Source: SSF14 sp046331245 (lineage in GTDB: Bacteria; Actinomycetota; Acidimicrobiia; Acidimicrobiales; Microtrichaceae). From it: DNA of 64,000 bases. Location of the stretch: positions 186,001 through 250,000 of the forward strand of contig JAXLRH010000004.1 in assembly GCA_046331245.1 (NCBI GenBank), written 5' to 3'. A program made the translations under genes and the position numbers. The notes below the pieces were generated by a model. That model was not told the DNA's origin. It worked only from the letters and a program-made list of their open reading frames with translations, and ran no database searches. Of this stretch, positions 17,463 through 26,293 are shown in pieces (position 1 is the first letter of the stretch; each line of letters starts with the position of its first letter).

Positions 17463-18641
17463 ATGGCAGTCAGCACGGAGAATCCCGCGCCCCGTTGGTG
17501 CATCAGCGACGTGGAGCAGCGGGCCTGGGCGGTCGGCGTCGACGTCGCCGCCAAGTACGCGGACGAGGTCGACCGCGACGCACGATTCCCCGCCGAGGCG
17601 GTCGACGCGATGCGCGCCGCCGGCCTCCTCTCGGCGATGATCCCGACCGAGCTCGGCGGCGAGGGCGCACCGCTGGCCCAGGTGGCCGGCGCCGTGCGGG
17701 CGCTCGCCGCGCACTGCTCCGCAGCCGCCCTCGTGCTCGCGATGCACCAGATCGAAATCTGGTACCTCGTGAACCACGGCGACACCGAGGGGCTCCGCAA
17801 CCTCCTCCGCAGCGTCGTCACCGACGGCGTCCTGATCGCCAACGCGAACAGCGAGGTCGGCCGCGGCGGCGACATCGGCAACAGCGACTGCGCCGTGGAG
17901 CTGTCGGGCGGCGGCACCTTCCGGCTCGAGAAGGACATCCTCGCGATGTCCTACGGCGAGGCCGCCGACGCCGTGATGCTCACGGCCCGCCGGGCGCCCG
18001 ACGCCGCCACGAACGACCAGGTGATCGTGGTCTGCGGGCCCGGCACCTACACGCTGCAGCAGACGAGCGGCTGGGACACCACCGGCCTGCGCGGCACCTG
18101 CTCGGGCGGCTACCTCCTGGTGGCCAACGAGCGCGACGACATGATCCTGCCGAAGAGCTGGGCCGACATCGCCAACCACAGCGTCGGGGCGTCGGTCATC
18201 CTCCTCAACAGCGCGTGGCTGGGCATCGCCGAGGCGGCCGCTGCCCGCGCCCACGCCTACGTCCGTGCCGACGCCCGCCGGAAGATCGGCGTCACGCCCG
18301 CCACCGCGCCGCTCCTCACCGAGCTCGTGGTCACCCTGGGTGAGGCGCGCAGCGTGATGGCGACCACCATCGCCCGGTTCGAGGCAGCGCTGGCTGCGGA
18401 CGATCTCGAGGACCCGGGCCTCATGCTCGTGCTGCGCAACCTCAAGCTCTCGTCCACCACCCTCGCGATCGAGATCGTGACGAAGGCGTCGCTCATCTGC
18501 GGTCTCGCCGGCTACAAGCGCGACTCGCCGTACTCGATGGACCGCTACATGCGTGACGTCCTCGGCGGCCCGCTCATGGCCCACAACAGCCGATTCCTCG
18601 TCGACAACACGCGTCTGCTGCTGGCGATGAAGGGCATCTGA
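17463..18641 (+). CDS. Acyl-CoA dehydrogenase-like flavoprotein
   Basis: 392 residues. N-terminal helical domain with FPAEAVDAMRAAGLLSAMIPTELGGEG, middle beta domain (SGWDTTGLRGTCSGGYLL) and C-terminal helical bundle ending GLAGYKRDSPYSMDRYMRDV. This is the acyl-CoA dehydrogenase fold. The usual catalytic Glu position is hard to locate, and the C-terminal RDSPYS-x-x-RYMRD segment also occurs in flavin-dependent monooxygenases of this fold (DszC/HsaA type), so oxidation chemistry other than beta-oxidation is possible. It is followed by a hairpin shared with the convergent ATP-grasp gene. Confidence 0.85.
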   Translation: MAVSTENPAPRWCISDVEQRAWAVGVDVAAKYADEVDRDARFPAEAVDAMRAAGLLSAMIPTELGGEGAPLAQVAGAVRALAAHCSAAALVLAMHQIEIWYLVNHGDTEGLRNLLRSVVTDGVLIANANSEVGRGGDIGNSDCAVELSGGGTFRLEKDILAMSYGEAADAVMLTARRAPDAATNDQVIVVCGPGTYTLQQTSGWDTTGLRGTCSGGYLLVANERDDMILPKSWADIANHSVGASVILLNSAWLGIAEAAAARAHAYVRADARRKIGVTPATAPLLTELVVTLGEARSVMATTIARFEAALAADDLEDPGLMLVLRNLKLSSTTLAIEIVTKASLICGLAGYKRDSPYSMDRYMRDVLGGPLMAHNSRFLVDNTRLLLAMKGI

Positions 18642-18642
18642 T

Positions 18643-18658
18643 CGCCGGTCGCCCGGCG
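18643..18658. terminator. Bidirectional hairpin between convergent genes
   Basis: CGCCGG-TCGC-CCGGCG, a perfect 6-bp stem in the 21-bp gap between two convergent stop codons. Confidence 0.4.
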
Positions 18659-18662
18659 TCCG

Positions 18663-19952
18663 TCAGTCGTACTCGATCGCTGCCGCGGCGGTGATCGCGG
18701 TGGGCACCGCCTCGAGCGTGGCCCGGTCGGGTGCCTCGCCGCCCACCTGCAGCACGTAGCCCTGGCTGCCCCGTCGCCAGTCGAGCGCGTCGCCCGGCGA
18801 TCGGTTGGCGCTCGCGGTGCGCGCGCCGGCGACGCCCAGGATCGGTTCGGTCGGGCCGAGCGAGCGGAGCGTGGTCGCGGTGGCGGGCGGCTGCACGAAG
18901 AACTCGTAGCTGAACGGGCCGTCCGACCGCGAGGGGGCCTCGGCCACGAGCTCCACCCGGTGCCCGAGCGCGACGGCTGCGGCGAGCTCGGTGAGCGACC
19001 GGCCGTGCACGCGCTGGTGGATCGCGTCGATGGCGCCGCCGCCGACGCGCCCGTTGACCTCGATCACGCGGGGCCCGTCGGGGGTGAGCTTGATCTCGGT
19101 GTGGAGCGCGCCCGAGCGGACCCCGAGTGCGGTGGCGGCGTCGACGGCCAGTGTCAGCACGGCCGCGGCCTCGGCCTCCTCGAGCGGGTGGGGCATGAAG
19201 TTGCCCGTCTCGCGAAACGGGGGCTCGAGCGGGAACTTGCCGGTGACGGCGAGCGGCACCGGCGTTGCGTCCTGCACGATCATCTCGACCGACACGTAGT
19301 CCGCCAAGGCGCTGTCGGGCCGGTCGCGATCGCCCAGGTACTCCTCGACGATGAGGTCGGTGCTCGGCGCCCGCCCGACCGTCGTGTCGAGCGCCGCCAG
19401 GAAGGCGTCGAGGTCGGCCACGCGCGTCACGTTGCTGCTGCTGTCGCCGTGCACCGGCTTCACCACCAACGGGTACGTCAGCGTGGCGATCGCGTCGAGC
19501 GTCGACTCGACCTCCGTTCCCGCCGAGATGCGGACGAACGCCGGGCCGGGGATGCCGGCGGCGACGAGCGCCTCGCGCTGGGTGATCTTGTCGTTGAGTC
19601 GCTCGACGACCGGCAGCGGGTTGCCGACGAGCCCCAGCTCCGACGCGAGGGTCGCCGCGAGGACGAGTTGGGGATCGCAGTACGCGGCCACGCCGTCGAC
19701 CTCCGCAGCGGCCACCGCCGCGACGAGCTCGGACGTCGCGAGGGGTCCATCGTCGGTGACGGTGTCGACGACGGTGCCGAGTCGCGTGAGCAGCCGACCC
19801 ATCGAACCGAGGCGCGGATCGGTGCGATCGACCACCCACACGAGGTCGCACAGGTGTCCGAGCCGGGTCGACAGATCCATCGGCGAGGTGGCGGTGATGT
19901 CGTAGGCGATCGCGAGGCGCGGACGGGTGTCGGGGAGGGGGGCGTCGGGCAC
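18663..19952 (-). CDS. ATP-grasp carboxylate-amine ligase-family protein
   Basis: 429 residues, GTG start. ATP-grasp features: NDKITQREALVAAGIPGPAF (start of the ATP-binding subdomain), YPLVVKPVHGDSSSNV with the nucleotide Lys, YVSVEMIVQD, and GPRVIEVNGRVGGGAI, where the Glu and Asn bind Mg2+. Similar to ligases that join amino acids or amines to carboxylates; the partner is unknown. It is divergent from a two-domain alpha/beta hydrolase across a 178-bp gap and may function with it. TACGGT 6 nt before the GTG argues for leaderless expression and supports the start. Confidence 0.85.
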   Translation of the reverse strand: MPDAPLPDTRPRLAIAYDITATSPMDLSTRLGHLCDLVWVVDRTDPRLGSMGRLLTRLGTVVDTVTDDGPLATSELVAAVAAAEVDGVAAYCDPQLVLAATLASELGLVGNPLPVVERLNDKITQREALVAAGIPGPAFVRISAGTEVESTLDAIATLTYPLVVKPVHGDSSSNVTRVADLDAFLAALDTTVGRAPSTDLIVEEYLGDRDRPDSALADYVSVEMIVQDATPVPLAVTGKFPLEPPFRETGNFMPHPLEEAEAAAVLTLAVDAATALGVRSGALHTEIKLTPDGPRVIEVNGRVGGGAIDAIHQRVHGRSLTELAAAVALGHRVELVAEAPSRSDGPFSYEFFVQPPATATTLRSLGPTEPILGVAGARTASANRSPGDALDWRRGSQGYVLQVGGEAPDRATLEAVPTAITAAAAIEYD

Positions 19953-19958
19953 GGGTCA

Positions 19959-19964
19959 ACCGTA
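19959..19964 (-). promoter_or_regulatory. -10 box TACGGT, leaderless start
   Basis: TACGGT on the minus strand, then TGACCC (6 nt), then the GTG at 19952. Confidence 0.45.
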
Positions 19965-20014
19965 TGGGAGACGGCGGGCGTTCGCCGCCGCAGGACCACC
20001 AACTCGGCCTTTTC

Positions 20015-20033
20015 CCACGGTGTCGGGCCGTGG
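20015..20033. other. Dyad in divergent gap
   Basis: CCACGG-N7-CCGTGG, perfect 6-bp arms, between the ATP-grasp and hydrolase genes. Possible operator for either; no regulator gene is adjacent. Confidence 0.3.
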
Positions 20034-20130
20034 TTCAATAGGCGTTCTTCCCCAACCTCGCTGGTCCGAACTTCAGGATGAAGCTCGGGCTGCCGATGCT
20101 TTCAGTTCAACTGATCCTGGGGAGGACGGC

Positions 20131-21801
20131 GTGCGAGGTGAGCGTGACACGAGCTCGCCAGGAGCCGCGCCTGCGGTGACCTCCGAGTCGTGGTTGCAGA
20201 CCGGGCCCGGGGCCATCGGCGCCCGCTGGTTCTGGCCCGAACAGCCGGTCGGCCCCGACGCGATGGGCGTGCTCATCGTGCCGAGCATCGTGCACGAGGA
20301 GCAGACGACGGCGGTCGGACTGGTGGCGCTCGCCGGTGAGCTCGCCGCAGCGGGCCTGCCCGCCCTGATGATCGACCTCGGCGGCACCGCGCAGGGGTGG
20401 GGCACGCTCGGCACCGAGGACGTCGGCCCCGGGTGGGACCACGACGTCCGTGCCGCGGTGCGCCACATGCGCGAGCGTGGCCTCCACCACATCGCCGTCG
20501 TCGGCGTTCGGATGGGGGCGCTGATCGCCGCACACGCGCTCGCCGACGACCCGGTGGACCTCATGGTGCTCTGGTCGCCGGTGCTGTCCGGGCGACGTTT
20601 CGTCCGCGAGCTCCAGGTGCTGCAGGTCTCGGCGCCGGCCGCCGCGGTGGACGCGCTCCCCGGCATCACCGTGGCGGGGTTCACGCTGCCGCCCGCGCTC
20701 GTCGAGCACCTCCGCGGGCTCGACGCGGCGAAGCTCGACGGCAAGCCCGCCGGACGCCTGTGCGTCGTCGACTCCCAGGACCGGCTCGACGCCCTCGACC
20801 TCGACCACCCGCTGCTCGATCCCGTTCCGGTGGAGCGGCTCGTCGCGTCCGACACCGACGCGTGGCTCTTCACCGCGGCCGACACGTTCGCCGCGCCCTT
20901 CGCCGACCTCCCCCGGGTGTGCCGTTCGATCGCGGCCGTGGCCGAGCAGCTGCGAACGACCGTCGACACCGGCGCCGGGCCGCAGACACCGGACCTCGCC
21001 GAGCACCGCACGCAGGAGTTCCAGCACGACGGAGTGATGATCCGCGAGACGTTCGTCGAGTTCGAGGGGCTGCGCGGCATCCTGAGCGAGCCGGTCGTGC
21101 CGTCGCCCGGCGCCACGGCGATGGTGGCGGTCACCACCGTCGGCCCCGGGCGGATCTTCGTGGACCTCGCCCGCCGCGAGGCGGCCCTCGGTCGTGCGTG
21201 CCTGCGGTTCGAGACGGCCGGGTTCGGCACCAGCGCGCGACGCCCCGACGACGCGTGGGCGGACTTCTACCATCCGACCGCGCAGTACGACATCGCCCGC
21301 GCCGTCGACGTGATGGTTGCCGCCGGGCACGAGCGCGTGGCGGTCGTCGGCTTCTGCGCCGGCGCGTGGTCGGCGTTCCAGATGCCACCGCGCCCGGAGG
21401 TGACGGCGATCGTCGCGGTGAACGCTCAGCTGTTCATCCGGACGCGGCTCCTGCACCGCCAGTACTGGCCCGGTCAGACGGCCTCCCGCCGCGTGCTCTC
21501 GCGGATCGGTCAGGACCGACGCGTGCGCCAGGTCGTGAAGAAGCTCGAACGCGAGAACCCGGTGCCGAGCCCGGTCATCCGCTGGCTCGGTCGCCACGTC
21601 GAGTCCGGGTGCCGGGTGACCCTGATGTTCTCCGACGACGACCTCGGCCTGACCTACTACCGGCGTCGTGCGCTGCGGCCGTTCGGCCTGCGGGCGGCCA
21701 GGCGTCGCCCCACGGTGATCGAGTACCCGGGTCTCGGGCACCTCCCCTCGGGCACCGCCCGCGAGCGTCTGCTCGCGGACATCCACGATCACACGGTCTG
21801 A
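20131..21801 (+). CDS. Two-domain alpha/beta-hydrolase-fold protein
   Basis: About 556 residues made of two tandem alpha/beta-hydrolase-like halves. In the first half the nucleophile elbow reads GVRMG (residues ~125-129), with Arg in place of the nucleophile, so this half is probably inactive. In the second half it reads GFCAG with Cys near residue 409, followed by an acidic stretch (MFSDDDLGL, ~residue 500) and a His in GLGHLPSG (~536), consistent with a Cys-His-Asp hydrolase. Resembles hydrolases associated with exopolysaccharide/exosortase loci; substrate unknown. The GTG at 20131 follows a strong GGGGAGGA ribosome site; the frame is open further upstream without a site. Confidence 0.7.
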   Translation: MRGERDTSSPGAAPAVTSESWLQTGPGAIGARWFWPEQPVGPDAMGVLIVPSIVHEEQTTAVGLVALAGELAAAGLPALMIDLGGTAQGWGTLGTEDVGPGWDHDVRAAVRHMRERGLHHIAVVGVRMGALIAAHALADDPVDLMVLWSPVLSGRRFVRELQVLQVSAPAAAVDALPGITVAGFTLPPALVEHLRGLDAAKLDGKPAGRLCVVDSQDRLDALDLDHPLLDPVPVERLVASDTDAWLFTAADTFAAPFADLPRVCRSIAAVAEQLRTTVDTGAGPQTPDLAEHRTQEFQHDGVMIRETFVEFEGLRGILSEPVVPSPGATAMVAVTTVGPGRIFVDLARREAALGRACLRFETAGFGTSARRPDDAWADFYHPTAQYDIARAVDVMVAAGHERVAVVGFCAGAWSAFQMPPRPEVTAIVAVNAQLFIRTRLLHRQYWPGQTASRRVLSRIGQDRRVRQVVKKLERENPVPSPVIRWLGRHVESGCRVTLMFSDDDLGLTYYRRRALRPFGLRAARRRPTVIEYPGLGHLPSGTARERLLADIHDHTV

Positions 21802-21827
21802 CCTCCCGCTCGAGCCGGGCGCCGTGC

Positions 21828-21833
21828 GATCAT
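21828..21833 (+). promoter_or_regulatory. -10-like box GATCAT, leaderless start
   Basis: GATCAT followed by 6 nt and the ATG at 21840. It keeps the conserved A and final T of the -10 element but not the first T. Confidence 0.3.
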
Positions 21834-21839
21834 GCGTGC

Positions 21840-22190
21840 ATGTCCGCCGCCGACATCGACGCCTACCTCGCCGGCGTGGACGAGCCCGCACGCTCCACGC
21901 TCGAGCAGCTCCGCTCGACCATCCTCGCCGTCGTTCCGGACGCCGAGCAGGTGATCTCCTACGGCGCCCCGGCCTTCGCCGTCGACGGCGCCGTGGTCGC
22001 CGGCTTCGCGGCGTACCGGCGTCACCTGAGCTACCTGCCCCACAGCGGTTCCGTGCTGACGGAGCTCGCGGACGAGCTCGGCGGCTACGCCGTCTCGAAG
22101 GGCGCGCTGCGCTTCGCGATCGACCAACCGCTGCCGACACCCCTCGTCGAGCGGCTCATCGCCGAACGGCGCCGGGAGCTGACGGACTGA
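21840..22190 (+). CDS. DUF1801 (YdhG-like) family protein
   Basis: 116 residues. The motif order DIDAYLAGVDEPARSTLEQLR, then EQVISYGAPAF, GFAAYRRHLSYLPHSG and KGALRFAIDQPLP is that of DUF1801/YdhG, small proteins once proposed as iron chaperones; actual function is unsettled. Length is typical. The start is fixed by the leaderless spacing and family length. It is convergent with the GH9 gene with only 8 bp between stops. Confidence 0.88.
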   Translation: MSAADIDAYLAGVDEPARSTLEQLRSTILAVVPDAEQVISYGAPAFAVDGAVVAGFAAYRRHLSYLPHSGSVLTELADELGGYAVSKGALRFAIDQPLPTPLVERLIAERRRELTD

Positions 22191-22198
22191 GGCGAGCG

Positions 22199-24769
22199 CT
22201 ACTTCGGCGTGCGCGGTGCGGCGCTCGCCAGCACGCCGAACACCCACAACGAGGGCCCGTGCGACTGGTACACGGTGAACTCGTCCATCGGCCCGACGTC
22301 GGCGATGTCGTACCACGAGCGCATGTACGGCACCTTCGTGAGATCGCCCGTGGTGCCGGCCGGCTTCAGCCGGTAGTCGACGACCCACTGCTGCTCGCCA
22401 CCGAGCGGATGGTTGCCGTAGACCGGCGTGCCGGGCCACACCGGGAGGCGGCCGGCGTTCGCGTCGACGATGAGCGGGTGCCGCGCCGGCGTGGCGCCGA
22501 GCCCCGTCACGTACGACACGTCGAGCGGGTTGGCGCCCAGCGACACCGAGGCGCAGCGCTCCGCGTCGGCGAGGAACCGGGAATCGCTGGTGAGGAGCCA
22601 GGCGCGCAAGAGGGTCATCGCATGCGGTGTGCCGCCGACGCCCAGGCCCCAGATCAGCGGGACGTCGGGATCCTCGACGCACCAGCCGTAGAGCGTCGAG
22701 TCCGACCCGTCGGCGACGCGGGTGGCGGCGTTGGTGAAGCTCTGCTCGATGTTCTTCACGACGGCCGGGTCGGTGTGTGCACGGTCGACCCACAGGTAGT
22801 TCCATCCGGCGTCGCACAGCTCGTTCGCGTTGCAGCCCAGCGCGTCGACCGGGCCGGCGGCGAACGGCGTGTCGGCGATGAACAGCTGGTTCCACTGGTC
22901 GTCGCCGGTGAGGGCGAGCATCGAGGCCGCCGCGACGGCCCGCTGCGTGCGGATCTTCTCCGCGTACTTCTTCGGCACCTCCTGGGACTGCGCCCACACC
23001 ATGGCGGCGATGGCCGAGTCGGCGTACCCCTTGGCCCGCTCGGGGTCGATCGCCTTCAGCGCGACCGACGCGTCGGCCGCGGCCGACGCGTACAGGTAGC
23101 TGGACCACGGGTCGGGCGCGTAGGCGTAGCGGGGGAGCGTGTCCTTCCACGACGGGGTGCCCCAGCCCGGGTAGTGCGCGCTCTCGATGCCACCGCGGAC
23201 GGCGCCGTCGGCGCGCTGCATCCGCTTGAAGAGGTCGAGCGTCCAGAGGGCCTCGTCCGCGATGTCGGGGACGGCGTCGCCGGACTCGGGGATGTTCAGG
23301 CTCAGCGTGGCGAAGCGGTCGGGGGCGACGCGGAGCAGGTCGAACACCTCCCGCACCATCCAGAGGTGCTGGGCGCGGCGGTCCCAGTCGCCGGCATCGA
23401 ACGCCCCACCCCAGGCGCCGTCCACCTCCTCGCTCGACGCAGTGGCGGTGAGCTGACGGAACACCTCGTCGTCGGGCATGTCCGCGGCCTCGAGCGCCGT
23501 GAGCTGGCTCTGGTGGACGACGAGGCCGTCGTCGGGATGGTCGGGCCGTGGCCGCGACACCGCCGTGTAGGGCGGGCCGAGCGCGATGCCGCTCCGCTGG
23601 TGGAACAGCCCGCGTGCCACGGTGGTGGCGGCGCGCAGCCAGGTGCCGTTCTCGTCGATGCTGAACGCCTCCGAGCAGCCGATGCCGTCGACGCACGCCC
23701 GGTACCGGCCCGGCGCGGTGAGCACGGAGAAGTCGAGCTGCCACACGCGCTCGCCGGTGAGGTCGCCGTGGCCGAGCTCGCCGTTCTTGCCGAGCTTCTG
23801 CTCGACGGCGGCGCCGCTGAAGGCGGTGACACCGGTTGCGACGTCGACCACGCGGAAGGTCGGCGCGTCGGGCATCCCGCTCTTCCCGGTCGGCGCGGAG
23901 AGGTAGGCGCGCTTGGACACGTCGCCGGGCCGGTAGCCCACCTGGTTGGCGTGGACGGCGGGGCTGCGCGAGGTGAGGTCGTTGATCGTGAACTTCGTGC
24001 GCGTGCCGAGCGGTGAGGTGAGGGTGTACTCGGTGCCGATCGCGAGTGGCGTCGCCAGCGTGAGGCGGATGCGGTGCGTGACCGGGAAGAGGGTGGCGTC
24101 GCCGTCGGGCGCCGTGTGGCCGGTGTCGGTGGGCGTCGTGGACCGCGACGTGGTGACGATCTTCGCGACCGTCGAGCCGGCGGTGAGCCGCCAGCCCTCG
24201 TCGAGACGCGTGGGGTCGACCGTGGCGCCGACCATCTTGTCGCCGGCCCTCCCGAGTCCGCGGACGACGCGCCCCACCTGCACGTCCACGCTCAGGGTGG
24301 TGGGGTCGGCCAGTGCGATCATGGTGGGGGTCGGCACCTTCGCGGTGGCGGCCTGTGCCGCGAGGTCGACGTCGACGCCGCCGACCACGACCACCGGGTC
24401 GATCGTGCCGGTCGCGCTCCGGAAGCGGGCGAACACCTCCTGGTACCCGCCGTCGACGGCGAGCTTCACGTCGGCCACGACCGGTGTCCACGGCGTGGTG
24501 ACGAAGCTCGGGTCGGTGCCGACCTGCATCTCCGTCGCGTCCGTCGGCGCCGTGACCCGCACGTCGAGCCGCGCGCCCGCCGGCGTCGACTCCACGCCGA
24601 GCCGAACGGCTGCGGGACCGGTGGCCTTGGGCGCCGCCTGTGGTGTGCGCTCGTCGGTGGCCTCGGTGGCGCCGTTGCCCGAGCTGCACGCGGCGACGAG
24701 GGCGGCTGCCAGCACCGCGGCCAGGGCTGCCCGGGACATCGGGCGACGACGGGCGGCCCGGGCGTTCAT
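22199..24769 (-). CDS. Glycoside hydrolase family 9 lipoprotein
   Basis: About 856 residues. N-terminal signal peptide with lipobox (ALVAACSSG, residues ~22-30) predicts a lipid-anchored exported protein. A long beta-rich region is followed by a CelD_N Ig-like module (AVHANQVGYRPGDVSKRAYL) and the GH9 (alpha/alpha)6 barrel: FDAGDWDRRAQH near residue 457 contains the catalytic-base Asp pair, SYVTGLGATPARHP the His motif, and GPMDEFTVYQ near 831 the probable acid Glu. GH9 enzymes cleave beta-1,4-glucans or exo-glucosamine/cellobiose residues. Start ATG overlaps the flippase stop (ATGA), so the two are co-transcribed and it may trim the same exported glycan. Confidence 0.85.
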   Translation of the reverse strand: MNARAARRRPMSRAALAAVLAAALVAACSSGNGATEATDERTPQAAPKATGPAAVRLGVESTPAGARLDVRVTAPTDATEMQVGTDPSFVTTPWTPVVADVKLAVDGGYQEVFARFRSATGTIDPVVVVGGVDVDLAAQAATAKVPTPTMIALADPTTLSVDVQVGRVVRGLGRAGDKMVGATVDPTRLDEGWRLTAGSTVAKIVTTSRSTTPTDTGHTAPDGDATLFPVTHRIRLTLATPLAIGTEYTLTSPLGTRTKFTINDLTSRSPAVHANQVGYRPGDVSKRAYLSAPTGKSGMPDAPTFRVVDVATGVTAFSGAAVEQKLGKNGELGHGDLTGERVWQLDFSVLTAPGRYRACVDGIGCSEAFSIDENGTWLRAATTVARGLFHQRSGIALGPPYTAVSRPRPDHPDDGLVVHQSQLTALEAADMPDDEVFRQLTATASSEEVDGAWGGAFDAGDWDRRAQHLWMVREVFDLLRVAPDRFATLSLNIPESGDAVPDIADEALWTLDLFKRMQRADGAVRGGIESAHYPGWGTPSWKDTLPRYAYAPDPWSSYLYASAAADASVALKAIDPERAKGYADSAIAAMVWAQSQEVPKKYAEKIRTQRAVAAASMLALTGDDQWNQLFIADTPFAAGPVDALGCNANELCDAGWNYLWVDRAHTDPAVVKNIEQSFTNAATRVADGSDSTLYGWCVEDPDVPLIWGLGVGGTPHAMTLLRAWLLTSDSRFLADAERCASVSLGANPLDVSYVTGLGATPARHPLIVDANAGRLPVWPGTPVYGNHPLGGEQQWVVDYRLKPAGTTGDLTKVPYMRSWYDIADVGPMDEFTVYQSHGPSLWVFGVLASAAPRTPK

Positions 24770-26175
24770 GCCGTCGGGTCGCTCGTGTGGACGTCGAGCA
24801 CGGCGTGCTCGAGTTCGGCCTCGTCGAGGGCGTCGTCGTCCGGCGTGCCCTGGTCGAGCGTCTCGTTGTGCTTCCGCTGGAAGTGGAACAGCGTCGTCCA
24901 GCCGGCGATCGCGAGGTAGGCCTCGCCGGCGATCGTGCCGGCGACGGCGCCCTTCCAGTGGTCGTGGAACACCGGGATGAGCGCGATGTACAGCGTGAGG
25001 CTGACGATCGCGCTCGTGGTGTAGATCGCGGCGCGGACGCCGAGCTTGCCGAGGCCGAGCAGGCCGTTCGACGGCGCGTTGCTCACGGCCGTGAGGGGCA
25101 GGAAGGGGAGGAGCCACGGGATCATGTCCTCGGCGCCCCGGAACTTGTCGCCGATCAGCACGTGCACGATCGGGCGGCAGACGAGGATGCCGATGGCGAG
25201 GACGATGCTCAGGCCGAGCGCCAGCACCGAGAAGCGCGCGGCGCGACGGGTGTGCTCGTTGCGGGCGCTGTCGTCGTGGGGGAGGAACCGCTGGAAGGCC
25301 GCCCCTTCGAGAGCGCGCAGCGGCATCAGGCCCATCGACACGACCCGGAACGCCGCGGCGTAGAGGCCGGCGGTGTGGGGGAAGTGGTACGCGTTGAGCA
25401 CGGTCTTGTCACCGTCCTGCTGCAGCACGCCGGCGGCGATGGGGAGCGAGATCGAGGCAGTCGTGCGGCCCGTGCCCGGTGACGGACGCCCCAGCGCGAA
25501 CCGGATGCCGTGGCGGGGCAGGACCACCACGAGGATCACGACGAGGTAGACCGAGAAGCCGATCGTGTAGCCGATGCCCAGGTGGGGGATCGTCAGGTTG
25601 CCGGTGGCCGTCAGCAGGAGGACCACGGCGATGCGGATCCCGAGGGTGACCATCCGCAGGCGCGTCGCCGGGGCGAACCCCTTCTCCGCCTGCACCATGG
25701 CGATCGACACCATGTTCACGGCGTTCGCCAGCAGCTCGGCGACCATCACGGCGAGGATCGTGGTGATCGCCAGGTGGGGGATGACCCGGCCGCCGATGGT
25801 GGTGGCGACGGTCACGGCGGCGACGCCGAGGCAGAGCGTGAGGAGGAAGAAGTCGCGGGCGACCTTCTCGACGTCGTCGCGTTCGCGCAGCCGACGCTGC
25901 AGCACGGCGAGGGTGATGCCGGACCACGTGAGTCCGCCGACCGGCCCGACGATGCCGTAGACGCCGGCGTAGCGGCCGTAGTCGTCGACGGTGAGCCGGG
26001 TGCTGAGCAGGAGGAACGTGCCGGTCATCACCAGCAGCTGGGAGACGTCGTGCAGCGCGCTCCACGCCGTGTCGTTCGCGAGCCCTCCGCGGCGGAAGTG
26101 ACGTCGGATGCCGGTCTCCGCGTGATCCGTCGACTCCGGGGACGGGTCGGGAAGAATGCTGTCGGCGTTGGGCAT
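24766..26175 (-). CDS. Polysaccharide flippase (Wzx/MATE-like membrane protein)
   Basis: 469 residues with about 12-14 hydrophobic helices, e.g. LLVMTGTFLLLSTRLTVDDY at the N-terminus and a typical FYAAAFRVVSMGLMPLRAL-like segment (LYAAAFRVVSMGLMPLRAL) in the centre, as in oligosaccharide flippases of the MOP superfamily. It would turn lipid-linked repeat units across the membrane for the polymerase/ligase at 16.1 kb. The C-terminal tail is acidic and cytoplasmic. Translationally coupled to the GH9 gene downstream, and divergent from the alpha-mannosidase. Confidence 0.85.
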   Translation of the reverse strand: MPNADSILPDPSPESTDHAETGIRRHFRRGGLANDTAWSALHDVSQLLVMTGTFLLLSTRLTVDDYGRYAGVYGIVGPVGGLTWSGITLAVLQRRLRERDDVEKVARDFFLLTLCLGVAAVTVATTIGGRVIPHLAITTILAVMVAELLANAVNMVSIAMVQAEKGFAPATRLRMVTLGIRIAVVLLLTATGNLTIPHLGIGYTIGFSVYLVVILVVVLPRHGIRFALGRPSPGTGRTTASISLPIAAGVLQQDGDKTVLNAYHFPHTAGLYAAAFRVVSMGLMPLRALEGAAFQRFLPHDDSARNEHTRRAARFSVLALGLSIVLAIGILVCRPIVHVLIGDKFRGAEDMIPWLLPFLPLTAVSNAPSNGLLGLGKLGVRAAIYTTSAIVSLTLYIALIPVFHDHWKGAVAGTIAGEAYLAIAGWTTLFHFQRKHNETLDQGTPDDDALDEAELEHAVLDVHTSDPTA

Positions 26176-26257
26176 GTCGTCTCGGAGAACGGGGTCGCAG
26201 CGGCGACGCGTGAATGGTCAGGATACCGGGGCGAGTCGAGAGTTCGGAAGTGACAGT

Positions 26258-26269
26258 TGTTCAAGAACA
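26258..26269. promoter_or_regulatory. Dyad TGTTC-AA-GAACA in divergent gap
   Basis: Perfect 5-bp inverted repeat in an A+T-richer stretch of the 118-bp gap between flippase and alpha-mannosidase genes; candidate shared operator. Confidence 0.35.
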
Positions 26270-26293
26270 GTGAAATGACCCGAGGTAGCTCCC

